Shown here one piece after another: positions 44,257 to 53,940 of a stretch of 64,000 bases of DNA. The stretch is taken from NCBI GenBank assembly GCA_964479445.1, contig CAYZMH010000001.1:1-64000 (forward strand), written 5' to 3'. The notes beneath the pieces were generated by a model that worked only from the letters and a program-made list of their open reading frames with translations, was not told where the DNA came from and searched no databases. Positions within the stretch are counted from its first letter, which is position 1. Each line of letters starts with the position of its first letter. The position numbers and the translations under genes are program-made. The DNA is from CAYZMH01 sp964479445. Its GTDB lineage: Bacteria; Bacteroidota; Bacteroidia; Bacteroidales; GCA-2748055.

Positions 44257-44838
44257 ATGCGAATGAAAACAGATATAATCTTATCAGGTGTGGGTGGACA
44301 GGGTATCCTTTCTATCGCTGCCGTTATCGGCACTGCTGCAATTGATGCAAACCTGTTTATGAAACAATCTGAGGTTCATGGAATGAGTCAGCGTGGCGGA
44401 GCTGTACAATCCCACCTGAGAATTTCAGAGCAACCGGTGGAATCAGACCTGATTCCTCACGGTTCTTGTGACCTGATCCTCTCGGTTGAACCCATGGAAT
44501 CTCTTCGTTATTTACCTTATCTATCGGTGAAAGGATGGGTGATTACCAATGTGAATCCTCTAAAGAATATCTACAACTACCCGGATGAAGAGGATCTTTT
44601 TAAAACTATTAAAGATTTGTCCAACCACAGGATGATCGATGCCGACAAGATTGCTCATGAAATAGGTACACGTAAAGTGTCCAATATGGTAATGCTCGGG
44701 GCAGCCTCTGATAAGATTGGACTCTCGCGGGAACAATTAAAAAAGAGCATCCAAAAAATATTTACACGAAAAGGACAGGATATTATTGATTTAAATCTCC
44801 GTGCTTTTGATCAGGGTAGGAATGCAGTGGCAAAATAA
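44257..44838 (+). CDS. iorB: Indolepyruvate:ferredoxin oxidoreductase beta subunit
   Basis: This 193-residue protein matches IorB (gamma domain of 2-oxoacid:ferredoxin oxidoreductases) with GVGGQGILSIAAVIGTAAI, KQSEVHGMSQRGGAVQSHLRIS and VEPMESLRYLPYL. ATG 44263 is an alternative start. It pairs with IorA at 42521 despite the gap of 134 bases, in which a weak 6-bp hairpin overlaps the iorA stop. Confidence 0.9.
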   Translation: MRMKTDIILSGVGGQGILSIAAVIGTAAIDANLFMKQSEVHGMSQRGGAVQSHLRISEQPVESDLIPHGSCDLILSVEPMESLRYLPYLSVKGWVITNVNPLKNIYNYPDEEDLFKTIKDLSNHRMIDADKIAHEIGTRKVSNMVMLGAASDKIGLSREQLKKSIQKIFTRKGQDIIDLNLRAFDQGRNAVAK

Positions 44839-44872
44839 AAAAATAGTTTGTAAATTTAGATGAATCATCTCA

Positions 44873-46402
44873 ATGCCTATGTTTAGTGAATCTGATCTTC
44901 AGCATTTTGCAGAGAAAAATATCTCCAGGGAAGAGATAGAATACCAGCTCATGAAGTTTCGTAACGGGTTTCTGCCGGCAGATATTGTAAAACCCGCAAC
45001 CATAGGTAACGGGATAAGGGTCTTTTCCAAAGAGGATAAAGATATGTTGAAGGAGCGTTTCGATAAAGGGACAGAATCAATAGAGCTTAAACGGTTTATT
45101 CCCGCTTCGGGAGCAGCATCCCGAATGTTTAAAGATCTTTTTAATTCCTATGAAGAGCTGAGGTTGATGAATTACCCGGATCAGACACAATGGGTAAAGG
45201 AACACCCGGAATTACAGCAGTTCTTTGATCAGCTCGAATCCTATCCTTTTAAGGATGAACTGGAATTGACCGGAAGTGAATCTCATGCGGAGCTCCTTGA
45301 ATTGCTGTTGACCCCCGGAAAACTGAATTATGGAAATTTGCCCAAGGGATTGCTAACTTTTCACTCCTATGCAGATCGAAGCAGAACAGCAATGGAGGAG
45401 CATTTGAGGGAGGCAGCATCCTATTGCAGGAATGGAGATGTCGTGCCATTGCACTTAACGATATCGCCCGAACATCAGGCTATGTTTCATGAAAAGTTGT
45501 TCGAGATTCAAGCTGACCTTGAAGTAGAATTAGGAGTAAGTTTTGATGTCTCTTTCTCATTTCAACGATCTTCTACCGATACCCTGGCAGTTGATCTGAA
45601 TAATGAACCTTTCAGGGATTCTCAGGGCAGGCTGGTATTCAGACCTGGAGGCCATGGAGCCCTGCTCGAAAACCTTAATGGAATGACTGCTGATCAGGTT
45701 TTTATCAGCAACATTGATAATGTGGCAATTGATCAGAAAAAACCGGTAAGGGTCAATTACAAAAAAATATTGTCAGGACTCTTAACCAAATTGCGCAGTG
45801 AATCCTTTGCTTACCTGGAGGCCTTAAAAAAGCCAGAAGGTTCGAATGACACCTTTTTTAAAGAACTCTTTCATTGGATGCAGGAGCAACTTATGCAACC
45901 GGTTCCAAACCTAGTTCAGGAGGGCTCGCCTGAATATAAACGCAACTGGTGCATGGATCTTCTCGACAGACCCATACGAGTTTGCGGAATGGTGCGAAAT
46001 GAAGGACAACCGGGAGGAGGTCCATTCTACGTCAGGAATAGTCAGGGAGAGGTTAGTCTTCAAATAGTGGAAGCATCACAGATCGATACGAGCAACCCTG
46101 AAAAAAAGCATATTATGGAACAATCAACCCATTTCAATCCGGTTGATATGGTATGCAGTTTTCGAAAAGCCGATGGGAGTAATTATAACCTAATGGAATT
46201 CAGGGATCCGGAAACAGGATTCATTTCAAAAAAATCCATGCAGGGAAAAGCTCTGAAAGCTTTGGAACTGCCCGGACTCTGGAATGGGGCCATGGCCGGG
46301 TGGATTACGGTATTTGTGGAAGTGCCTATCTCTACTTTCTCACCTGTAAAGACGGTTTTTGACTTGTTAAACCCGGAGCATCAACCGGTGAGCAAGGGTT
46401 AA
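44873..46402 (+). CDS. DUF4301-family protein
   Basis: This 509-residue protein matches DUF4301, a family mostly known from Bacteroidota: FRNGFLPADIVKPATIGNGI, RFIPASGAASRMFKDLF, FRPGGHGALLENLN and RVCGMVRNEGQPGGGPFYVRN. The PASGAASRMFK and GGHGALL segments look like nucleotide-handling loops (similar to nucleotidyltransferases), but the function is unknown. ATG 44879 is an alternative start. Confidence 0.82.
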   Translation: MPMFSESDLQHFAEKNISREEIEYQLMKFRNGFLPADIVKPATIGNGIRVFSKEDKDMLKERFDKGTESIELKRFIPASGAASRMFKDLFNSYEELRLMNYPDQTQWVKEHPELQQFFDQLESYPFKDELELTGSESHAELLELLLTPGKLNYGNLPKGLLTFHSYADRSRTAMEEHLREAASYCRNGDVVPLHLTISPEHQAMFHEKLFEIQADLEVELGVSFDVSFSFQRSSTDTLAVDLNNEPFRDSQGRLVFRPGGHGALLENLNGMTADQVFISNIDNVAIDQKKPVRVNYKKILSGLLTKLRSESFAYLEALKKPEGSNDTFFKELFHWMQEQLMQPVPNLVQEGSPEYKRNWCMDLLDRPIRVCGMVRNEGQPGGGPFYVRNSQGEVSLQIVEASQIDTSNPEKKHIMEQSTHFNPVDMVCSFRKADGSNYNLMEFRDPETGFISKKSMQGKALKALELPGLWNGAMAGWITVFVEVPISTFSPVKTVFDLLNPEHQPVSKG

Positions 46403-46497
46403 TCCCGTGAGCCCGTATTCAAAGAGGGAAGAGAAATGATTGGGAAATAAAATGGTTTACGGTTTTTTTTTACCTTTATTGACCAAATAAATAACCT

Positions 46498-47199
46498 ATG
46501 AATTGGAGTGATTATAAACTTCTTCTTGTAGATGATGAGAAGGATATATTGGAGTTTTTAAGTTACAACCTTCATAATGAGGGTTTTGTGATATATAAAG
46601 CTACCAATGGCAAGGAGGCATTGAAGATTGCACGTCAGGTGAAACCTCATTTGGTATTGTTGGACGTAATGATGCCAGAAATGGATGGGATAGAGACCTG
46701 TGAAGAGATTAGAAAAATCCCTGAAATGGAATCCACCCTTGTAGCTTTTCTTACTGCACGGGGAGAAGATTATTCGCAAATAGCAGGTTTTGAAGCGGGG
46801 GGTGATGACTACATCACGAAGCCTGTTAAACCCAAAGTATTGGTTAGCAAAATAAAAGCCCTGCTGAAACGCACGAAAACCGACCCTGAATCGCAAGGCA
46901 AAAGTCTTTCTGATCATCAAATAGTTTCAGGGGATTTGATAATCGATAAAGAAAGATACCTGATCATTCTAAAGGGCGAGGAGGTTTTTTTTCCCCGTAA
47001 AGAATTTGAGTTGCTTTCCCTTCTGATTTCAAAACCTGAGAAGGTATTCTCCCGTGAAGAGATCTTTGACCGGATCTGGGGAGAAAACATTGTAGTTGGC
47101 GATCGTACCATTGATGTCCATATACGAAAGCTGCGGGAAAAATTAGGTGATAAATATATAAAAACAGTTAAAGGGATTGGATACAAATACGTGAGATAG
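46498..47199 (+). CDS. PhoB/OmpR-family response regulator (copy 1)
   Basis: This 233-residue regulator has a receiver domain with acidic pocket VDDEKD, phosphorylated Asp in LLDVMMPEMDG, Thr in AFLTARGED and Lys in YITKPVKPK. A winged-helix DNA-binding domain follows (about 130-233, SREEIFDRIWGENIVVGDRTIDVHIRKLREKLG). No histidine kinase is adjacent. The regulator at 49698 is similar along its whole length; the two flank a phosphate transporter. A PhoB role is possible but inferred from context. A near-match to the -7 element, TACCTTTA, lies at 46471-46478. Confidence 0.93.
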   Translation: MNWSDYKLLLVDDEKDILEFLSYNLHNEGFVIYKATNGKEALKIARQVKPHLVLLDVMMPEMDGIETCEEIRKIPEMESTLVAFLTARGEDYSQIAGFEAGGDDYITKPVKPKVLVSKIKALLKRTKTDPESQGKSLSDHQIVSGDLIIDKERYLIILKGEEVFFPRKEFELLSLLISKPEKVFSREEIFDRIWGENIVVGDRTIDVHIRKLREKLGDKYIKTVKGIGYKYVR

Positions 47200-47239
47200 A
47201 GAGTATCCGGACTGATTTGATTTCCTCTATTTCTCCTAA

Positions 47240-49498
47240 TTATTTTAAGTCGCCCACCGCTTTCCGTTGAATTGATGCGTTGAGTTCCTTGCTCGATCTT
47301 AACAATTCCACTATCTGAAGAAGTAAAGTCTTGGTCTCTGTAAGCATCTCAATATAGGTCATGCTGACCTTGGTTCCTTTCTGCTTCTTCTTAAGGATTT
47401 TTATCCTGTTTCGAATGATAGTGTTAATCAGACTGATCATATCATCCCGTTTTCCAACAAGTTCATCAAGTTTTTCATAATCTTGCTTCTGGAGCAGGGT
47501 CAGGGTAAAATTGAAGAATTCACTAACCTGCTCATTGAAACGCAGTAATTCTTTGCTCTGCTCCTTATCCAGGGGATGATTATTATTGATGTGATTATAT
47601 GCCGTTCGTATAATGTGATAAAGGGAATTTGAAGACTCTTTGAGATGATCAACCAAAAGGACATAGTGGTGGCCTGTTTCGATCTCATTCTCTTTAAAGG
47701 TTTTTAATGTACCAGGCAACCCCTCCTTTATCTCGTCAATGGATTTATTCAGCTTTTTGGACTGCTTTCTGATTGATTTCAGCTCATTTCTATGCTCCTG
47801 AGAAAAACTGTGATAGGCAAGAAAGAGAAGTTTTGATATTTGAATGACGGAACTCTTTACCTCCTGTTCGCAATTATTTAAAACCTGCACGCTTTCAGTA
47901 ACACTGCTCGCCTCTTTCTTCTTATCTGCCAGGGCTACCCGCTTTCTGTGAAGTGCGTGCGTTCGGAAAACAACGAAAATGGCCAGCGCGATCATCACCA
48001 GTATGACCGGCAGTTTCCCGAAGTAGATGATCGTTGCAATTATGAAAGAGGCTGAAAATGCACTAAAAGCTGTGAAAAACCATCCTCCGACTACTGTGAG
48101 TACTCCGGTGATCCTGTAAACGGCACTTTCTCGTCCCCATGCACCGTCTGATAACGACGTTCCCATTGCCACCATAAAGGTGACATAGGTAGTGGATAGG
48201 GGTAATTTCAGTGATGTACCGAATGCTATTAAAATACTGGCAACAACCAGGTTGACAGAAGCTCTTACAAGATCAAAAGCCAGGCTTTCTTCATTGGCTT
48301 TTCCCTGTTCCTCCTCCTGTGCAAAACGCGATTTCAAAATACGTTTTATCCGCCCGGGAATGATGCGATCAAAAAACGTACTGATCTCCACCGAACGCCG
48401 AACCAGGAATCTCGCCAGGAGCGTGGACTGAAACCTCTCGGAGCCTTCTCCCTGCCGACTCAGGTCTATGGTAGTGGCGGTTACTGACTTGGCTTTTCTG
48501 GATAGTCGCAGCGTGATAACCATTATTAATCCGGCAGCAATCAGGAAATAGATGGGCGTATTTACCGGTTTGGCAAGGGCGGACATAAAGAATCCGGAAG
48601 GATCTGACATGCCCGATGCAGCAAACGCTTTAAAGGATTCGTAACCGGCCAGAGGTACTCCGATAAAATTTACAAGATCGTTTCCGGCAAATGCCATGGC
48701 CAGGGCAAAAGTGCCTATTAAAACGGTGATTTTGAGTACACTGAAACGGGAGAAGAGCAATAATAGCTGAAAAATAATGGTAAATGCAATCAGGCTCACC
48801 AGTAAAATGGAACCGGTATTGGTTACAATAAATGCATGTGCCTCATCGGTAACAAGGGTAGATCCTTTGGCTCCTTTTATCAAAAGGAAATAGAAAATGG
48901 CCGTTATGGAGATACCACCCCATAATCCACCCCAGTATTTCAGGGTTTTACCAACCCGGAATGTGAATGCAAGTCTTACCAGCCATTGAACGATCATTCC
49001 CACCGTAAAAGCAATTATGACAGATAAAAATATCCCGGCAATAATACCCAGGGCCCGATCGGTATTAATGTAATTCACCATGCTTTCTGCACCCTCTCCG
49101 GCAGCCCTGATCTTGTATAAAGCTACAGCCACAGAAGCCCCAAGAAGTTCAAAAACAATGGATACTGTTGTGGATGTGGGAAGCCCCATTGTGTTAAAGA
49201 AATCAAGTAGCAGAATGTCTGTCATCATTACAGCCAAAAAAAGCACCATGATCTCATCAAAACTGAATTGTGATGGATGAAAAACTCCTTTTCGGGCCAC
49301 TTCCATCATTCCGTTGGAGAAAGATGCACCTATAATCACCCCTATTGCGGCAATGAGAATGATAACCCTGAAAGATGCTGCCCTGGAACCAATCGCTGAG
49401 TTTAGAAAGTTAACTGCATCATTACTAACGCCTACAATCAGATCGGAAATGGCAAGAAAAAACAGTACTGCAACGATCAATATGTAATATGACTCCAT
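47240..49498 (-). CDS. PiT-family phosphate transporter with PhoU-like C-terminal domain
   Basis: This 752-residue protein has about 11-12 membrane helices with the two PHO4 signature repeats: ISDLIVGVSNDAVNFLNSAIGSRA at the start and FALAMAFAGNDLVNFIGVPLAG in the middle, followed by further helices with LKLPLSTTYVTFMVAMGTSLSD. A soluble helical part of about 220 residues (from about 530) resembles PhoU, with several heptad-like helices. Phosphate uptake driven by a cation gradient is likely, with the PhoU part as a regulator. A -7 element lies just upstream. Confidence 0.9.
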   Translation of the reverse strand: MESYYILIVAVLFFLAISDLIVGVSNDAVNFLNSAIGSRAASFRVIILIAAIGVIIGASFSNGMMEVARKGVFHPSQFSFDEIMVLFLAVMMTDILLLDFFNTMGLPTSTTVSIVFELLGASVAVALYKIRAAGEGAESMVNYINTDRALGIIAGIFLSVIIAFTVGMIVQWLVRLAFTFRVGKTLKYWGGLWGGISITAIFYFLLIKGAKGSTLVTDEAHAFIVTNTGSILLVSLIAFTIIFQLLLLFSRFSVLKITVLIGTFALAMAFAGNDLVNFIGVPLAGYESFKAFAASGMSDPSGFFMSALAKPVNTPIYFLIAAGLIMVITLRLSRKAKSVTATTIDLSRQGEGSERFQSTLLARFLVRRSVEISTFFDRIIPGRIKRILKSRFAQEEEQGKANEESLAFDLVRASVNLVVASILIAFGTSLKLPLSTTYVTFMVAMGTSLSDGAWGRESAVYRITGVLTVVGGWFFTAFSAFSASFIIATIIYFGKLPVILVMIALAIFVVFRTHALHRKRVALADKKKEASSVTESVQVLNNCEQEVKSSVIQISKLLFLAYHSFSQEHRNELKSIRKQSKKLNKSIDEIKEGLPGTLKTFKENEIETGHHYVLLVDHLKESSNSLYHIIRTAYNHINNNHPLDKEQSKELLRFNEQVSEFFNFTLTLLQKQDYEKLDELVGKRDDMISLINTIIRNRIKILKKKQKGTKVSMTYIEMLTETKTLLLQIVELLRSSKELNASIQRKAVGDLK

Positions 49499-49524
49499 CT
49501 ATTGCTTTTCTAAATTTTATACCT

Positions 49525-49532
49525 CAAAAATA
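49525..49532 (-). promoter_or_regulatory. -7 promoter element of the phosphate transporter
   Basis: On the minus strand TATTTTTG fits TAnnTTTG exactly, 26 bases before the ATG at 49498. Confidence 0.5.
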
Positions 49533-49697
49533 GATTTATTCAGCAAGCTTAATATTAATCTTATGTTAAGTTAAAGTAAACCCAACCTTATGTACTTATT
49601 CTGATCCATACTAAGATTCTTCCAAAGATAACAGTCAGTTAACGATTAGTTAAATGCATCAAATTAGTTTAGCATTGAGATTAATTCCAATGGGATA

Positions 49698-50402
49698 ATG
49701 GACGAAACAAAACAAAAGATACTGGTTGTTGACGATGAGGAGGACATTCTGGAGTTTATTTCCTATAACCTAAAGAAAGAAGGTTACCAGGTGGTTACGG
49801 CAAAAGACGGGAGGCTGGCCATTGAACAGGTGAAAAAACACAAGCCACGCCTGATCCTGCTTGATGTGATGATGCCCGAGATAGATGGAATTGAAGTATG
49901 CGAAGAAATACGGCAGACTCCGGAGATCAGCAATACAGTGATAGCCCTGATTACAGCGCGATCAGAAAGCTATAGCCAGATAGCGGGTTTTGAAGCGGGT
50001 GCCGATGACTATATTACCAAACCCATCAGACCCAGGGTGCTGATGAGCAGAATCAGGGCGCTTCTTAAACGATATTCATACACCCTTCAGGACCGGGAAA
50101 CGTTAAGCCCAGTCCCCAGGGAACTGGGAAATCTGGTGATAGATATTGAAAAACACCTGGTTAAAGTAAATGGAAATGTTTTAGAGCTTCCCAAAAAAGA
50201 GTTTAGCCTGCTTTCCCTCCTTACCTCCCGGCCATCCCGGGTTTTTACCCGCCAGGAAATATATAATTCTGTCTGGGGTTCAGATGTATACGTATGTGAC
50301 AGAACCATAGATGTATACATACGAAAACTTCGTGAAAAGATAGGTAAGGATCGGATTCGCACCATAAAAGGGGTCGGATACCGATTCGAGGCAAGGGGCT
50401 GA
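49698..50402 (+). CDS. PhoB/OmpR-family response regulator (copy 2)
   Basis: This 234-residue regulator has the receiver pocket VDDEED, phospho-acceptor in LLDVMMPEIDG, LITARSESYSQ, Lys in YITKPIRPR, and a winged helix ending RTIDVYIRKLREKIGKDRIRTIKGVGYRFE. It is divergent from the phosphate transporter and similar to the regulator at 46498, probably an old duplicate. There is no adjacent kinase gene. Confidence 0.93.
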   Translation: MDETKQKILVVDDEEDILEFISYNLKKEGYQVVTAKDGRLAIEQVKKHKPRLILLDVMMPEIDGIEVCEEIRQTPEISNTVIALITARSESYSQIAGFEAGADDYITKPIRPRVLMSRIRALLKRYSYTLQDRETLSPVPRELGNLVIDIEKHLVKVNGNVLELPKKEFSLLSLLTSRPSRVFTRQEIYNSVWGSDVYVCDRTIDVYIRKLREKIGKDRIRTIKGVGYRFEARG

Positions 50403-50537
50403 ACGTTTTCTCTTCCTTTGCGCATAGCTGTTTTTTTGTTTACTTGTGTTAAAATATTTCTTACTTTTATTCGTAAAAGGGAGTTTTAAATGCTCTGTTT
50501 TTACGATCTCCTAATGTATTTGTAAAAAAACAGGAAA

Positions 50538-51674
50538 ATGAAAGCCTTCAAAACTGTTCTTATTATTGTCGCCGTGATTATTCTTCTGCCGTTCTTTGGG
50601 CTATTAGGGTGGTTTCTGAAAAAAGAGCAACCCATGGAAGTTGTGGTGATCAACAAATCGATGCTTGAATTTCAGGGTAGTGAGAACAAGGCCATTAATT
50701 GGGTGCTCAATGATCAGAAGGTTTTCACAAATGGGAACCGGAAATATAATATGAAGGTGGACTATTATGGATATCATAAGATGAAAGACGATTATCGGAT
50801 CCGTTATCCGAGGCTAAAAGAGTTGGATCGTATGACCGAAAAATCAGATTTCGTCTATTTTGCGGATGTTGCCGGTATTTCAAAGCCACAACGAAATGCT
50901 AATCCAAAAAGCAGCAGTAAAAGCCTTGAATACGGTGGTTTGAATAATACCGATTACGTATTTTGCCGAAAATTGATCGAAAGCGGTAAACCTCTGGTGG
51001 TAGAATGCAATTTTTTCGGACCTCCAACAGAACCCCTGGTACGCTATAATATGGAGCAGCTCACAGATGTGTATTACGCAGGATGGATGGGAAAGTATGT
51101 AAAGGATCTCTCCAAACCACTGTCAGGAAAGGAAGAGACAGACTGGAAAAAAGTTTATGAGTCGTATGCCGGAAAACCATGGGATTTTACCGGGAAAGGA
51201 TTGATCTTTATTAATTTGGAAAACACCCGGGTGGTTGTGCTTAGAGAAGGTGAAGACATTCGAACTAAAAAAGGATTTATTGTTACACTCGAAGAGGGAT
51301 TGGAAGAGTTTGACCTTCCCGAAACAGCCAACTATACAGGATGGTTTACCCTGGTGCATCCCGGGAAGAATAAGGTAATCGCCAATTTTAGTCTGAATCC
51401 AACCGAAACAGGAGTTCAGAAATTACAACAGAATGGATTGCCCCATGATTTCCCGGCCATTATACAGCCCGGTGAACAATTCTATTTTCTGGCTGGAGAT
51501 TTTGGAAAGTCTAAAGTAAACCTGGTTTTTTCCCGGACCCTGTTTTTTAATAACCTGGTTTCAATACTGAAGGGTGGGGGATCCAATGCCTCCAATTTCT
51601 TCTATAGCTATTATCAGCCATTTATGGATCATGTGCTTTCAGAGAGCCGGGGCCAGGTGGAAGATACAGAGTAG
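50538..51674 (+). CDS. Membrane-anchored protein of unknown function
   Basis: This 378-residue protein has one N-terminal transmembrane helix (about 8-28) and a long extracytoplasmic domain. The first part has recurring motifs (INKSMLEFQGSENKAINWVLN, VDYYGYHKMKD) seen in proteins near polysaccharide genes, but I cannot assign a family. No catalytic motif is evident. The gene stands alone, after the second response regulator, with a possible promoter TACTTTTA at 50462-50469. Confidence 0.65.
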   Translation: MKAFKTVLIIVAVIILLPFFGLLGWFLKKEQPMEVVVINKSMLEFQGSENKAINWVLNDQKVFTNGNRKYNMKVDYYGYHKMKDDYRIRYPRLKELDRMTEKSDFVYFADVAGISKPQRNANPKSSSKSLEYGGLNNTDYVFCRKLIESGKPLVVECNFFGPPTEPLVRYNMEQLTDVYYAGWMGKYVKDLSKPLSGKEETDWKKVYESYAGKPWDFTGKGLIFINLENTRVVVLREGEDIRTKKGFIVTLEEGLEEFDLPETANYTGWFTLVHPGKNKVIANFSLNPTETGVQKLQQNGLPHDFPAIIQPGEQFYFLAGDFGKSKVNLVFSRTLFFNNLVSILKGGGSNASNFFYSYYQPFMDHVLSESRGQVEDTE

Positions 51675-51727
51675 GTCCGCTACCCGACCAGAAAATATCC
51701 ATTGCGTCTTATTATATCATCTGTTTT

Positions 51728-52516
51728 ATGCCTTCACAATCCATTGAAATCGCACTGATTCAGCCCGATACGCTGTGGGAAGACATTCCTGGTAACCTTG
51801 ATAACCTGGACAACCTCTTCGGCTCTGTAAAGTCAGGTACCAATCTTGTCATACTTCCTGAAACATTTTCAACAGGTTTTTCCATGAATGTGCATGCTTG
51901 TGCCGATGACGGAAAAGTCAGGGAATGGATGCAGAACAGATCTTCTGAATATGGCTGGAATATTACCGGGAGTGCAATCACGCGGGAAGAACAGGGATTC
52001 TATAACAGGATGCAGTGGATCACACCCTATCCGGATTATTTCCTGTGGTACGATAAAAAACACCTTTTTCGCATGGGTAGCGAAGAGAAGAATTTCTTGC
52101 CGGGAAACAGGCGCGTCATTGCACAGACAGGGGGAGTCAGGGTTTTATTGCAAATATGTTATGACATCCGATTTCCTGTGTTTAGCCGGAACAGGAATGA
52201 CTACGATCTGATTATCTATATTGCTAACTGGCCGGAAGCCAGGCAACACGTCTGGGATACGTTACTTGCAGCCCGGGCGTTGGAAAACCAGGCTTATGTA
52301 ATTGGCGTCAATCGCGTTGGGACCGATGGAGAGGGTGTATCCTACGTGGGAGGGTCATGCGCTATTGATCCGAAAGGACAACGTCTGGCCTCCCTGGATG
52401 AACCAAAAGAGGGTATATTGCATGTGAGTCTCGATATCAATGAGCTACGGCGATTCAGGAGCTCATTTCCCGTATGGAAAGATGCAGATTCCTTTACAAT
52501 GCCCGGGGTCGATTGA
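51728..52516 (+). CDS. Omega-amidase / nitrilase-family carbon-nitrogen hydrolase (YafV-like)
   Basis: This 262-residue enzyme has the nitrilase triad: Glu in LPETFSTGF, Lys in YDKKHLFRMG and Cys in LQICYDIRFP. Those surroundings match omega-amidases such as YafV, which hydrolyse 2-oxoglutaramate or 2-oxosuccinamate and so repair the by-products of glutamine and asparagine transaminases. Confidence 0.9.
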   Translation: MPSQSIEIALIQPDTLWEDIPGNLDNLDNLFGSVKSGTNLVILPETFSTGFSMNVHACADDGKVREWMQNRSSEYGWNITGSAITREEQGFYNRMQWITPYPDYFLWYDKKHLFRMGSEEKNFLPGNRRVIAQTGGVRVLLQICYDIRFPVFSRNRNDYDLIIYIANWPEARQHVWDTLLAARALENQAYVIGVNRVGTDGEGVSYVGGSCAIDPKGQRLASLDEPKEGILHVSLDINELRRFRSSFPVWKDADSFTMPGVD

Positions 52517-52569
52517 TAGTGAGAAGAGAGAAGCGGTTGCCCTGTCAAAGACAACCGCATGATGCTGAA

Positions 52570-53112
52570 TTAACAGTTACAATCTTTTTCGTCCTCCCCG
52601 CAATCTTCGCAGTTCTTGTCATTGTGGGCATGACCATGTGATAACTCCTCTTCGGTGGCTTCTCTTATTTCAGTTACCTCACCGGTGAAGTGCAGATCAG
52701 ATCCGGCCATGGGATGATTGAAATCCATTTTTACAACTTCATCTTCGATTTCTAAAATCTTCCCGTTCAGCCTTCGCCCGTCCTTATCCATCATGGGAAC
52801 CATATTGCCTGTTTGCAATATGTTTTCATCAATTTTACCGTCAATTTCAAAAATATTTTTGGGAACATGCACGATGGCATTTTCAAGAACGGGTCCATAC
52901 GCATCATCGGATGGGAGCAAGAATGAGAAAGAATCCCCTATTTTTAACCCCGATAAATTCTCCTCGAATTTAGGCAATAAATTTCCATTCCCGTATAGGA
53001 AGGTAAGGGGTTGTTCCTGGTTTACCTTCTCAACCACATTGCCTTGTTCTGAATCTTTTCTCAATTCGTATGCAACCGATACAACTTTGTCTTTTGTAAT
53101 TTCCATATCCAT
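52570..53112 (-). CDS. slyD: FKBP-type peptidyl-prolyl isomerase, SlyD-like
   Basis: This 180-residue protein has the SlyD layout: FKBP fold split by an inserted chaperone domain (about 75-125), with FLYGNGNLLPKFEENLSGLKIGD and DFNHPMAGSDLHFTGEV. The C-terminal tail is rich in His, Cys and Asp (HGHAHNDKNCEDCGEDEKDC) and probably binds metal ions such as nickel. An in-frame TTG at 53115 precedes ATG 53112. Confidence 0.9.
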   Translation of the reverse strand: MDMEITKDKVVSVAYELRKDSEQGNVVEKVNQEQPLTFLYGNGNLLPKFEENLSGLKIGDSFSFLLPSDDAYGPVLENAIVHVPKNIFEIDGKIDENILQTGNMVPMMDKDGRRLNGKILEIEDEVVKMDFNHPMAGSDLHFTGEVTEIREATEEELSHGHAHNDKNCEDCGEDEKDCNC

Positions 53113-53314
53113 CAAATATTATTTAACACAAAGAAAACAAATATATTGTGATAATGAAACGGGCATGTTAAAGATTATCGCTATGGAGAATGAATCTTTT
53201 CATTTTTCCCATGCAAATATTTTCCAATGGATTAGATGCATGGATAACCCTGTATTATCCGGCGAGTGCAAAATGCTGATGCCCTTATACCTGGATTTAC
53301 AACGAAAATTACTT

Positions 53315-53893
53315 TTACAGATAAAGATTGATCCCAACACGAATCAGGGGATTGTTATATGGTGAAGCAATACCTTCATTAAGGTTCCATAAAGCCATAA
53401 TAGTTAATGAACTAAAGCTCCCCATGCGCTGGGTAATACCACCTCCCACAAAAAGGTGGTTCATCCAAAAACGACCTTCATCCTGGAAACCTGGAGCATC
53501 AAAATATCTCCTCTCTGCATTGATGGTCTCGTACTCTAAATGAGCAAACAGATCACTGAATAAGTTAACGGGCAGGTACTGCTCAGCATTTACTATAAGA
53601 TAGAACCGGGTGAACGCCTTGATCCCGTACATGTGGGTGGAAAACGACTGCGGTGTCAGGGGAGTGGCATTCTGCTTAAAATAGGTGTATTGTACCCCTG
53701 ATCCAATCACCAGCCTGTCTGTTATATGGTACCCGATCTGCGGCGCAACCTCAATATTGGTCAGTGTTCCAAATTGCAGGCCAAGCTCCGGAACCAGGAA
53801 AAACTTTCCTTTTCGGGAAGATTCGTCTTCTTGTCCCGACAAGGGTCCGCTTAACAGCAATCCGACCAGTACATACCAAACAATCTTTTTCAT
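53315..53893 (-). CDS. Outer-membrane beta-barrel protein
   Basis: This 192-residue protein has a signal peptide (about 1-20, ending PLSGQ) and an alternating hydrophobic beta pattern with aromatic C-terminus INLYL. An OmpW/OprD-like small barrel is possible, without a recognisable family. It is divergent from the dehydrogenase at 53957 and has an exact -7 element upstream. Confidence 0.6.
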   Translation of the reverse strand: MKKIVWYVLVGLLLSGPLSGQEDESSRKGKFFLVPELGLQFGTLTNIEVAPQIGYHITDRLVIGSGVQYTYFKQNATPLTPQSFSTHMYGIKAFTRFYLIVNAEQYLPVNLFSDLFAHLEYETINAERRYFDAPGFQDEGRFWMNHLFVGGGITQRMGSFSSLTIMALWNLNEGIASPYNNPLIRVGINLYL

Positions 53894-53940
53894 ATTCGCC
53901 TTTGATTATCGGTTAGGTGAAAAATGCGTAATTTTAACTG

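Noticed and set aside
53165..53365. A small plus-strand open frame of 66 codons between slyD and the barrel gene
   Set aside because: It overlaps the end of the convergent barrel gene, has no known motif and no promoter element; it is listed here as a possible but unsupported gene.
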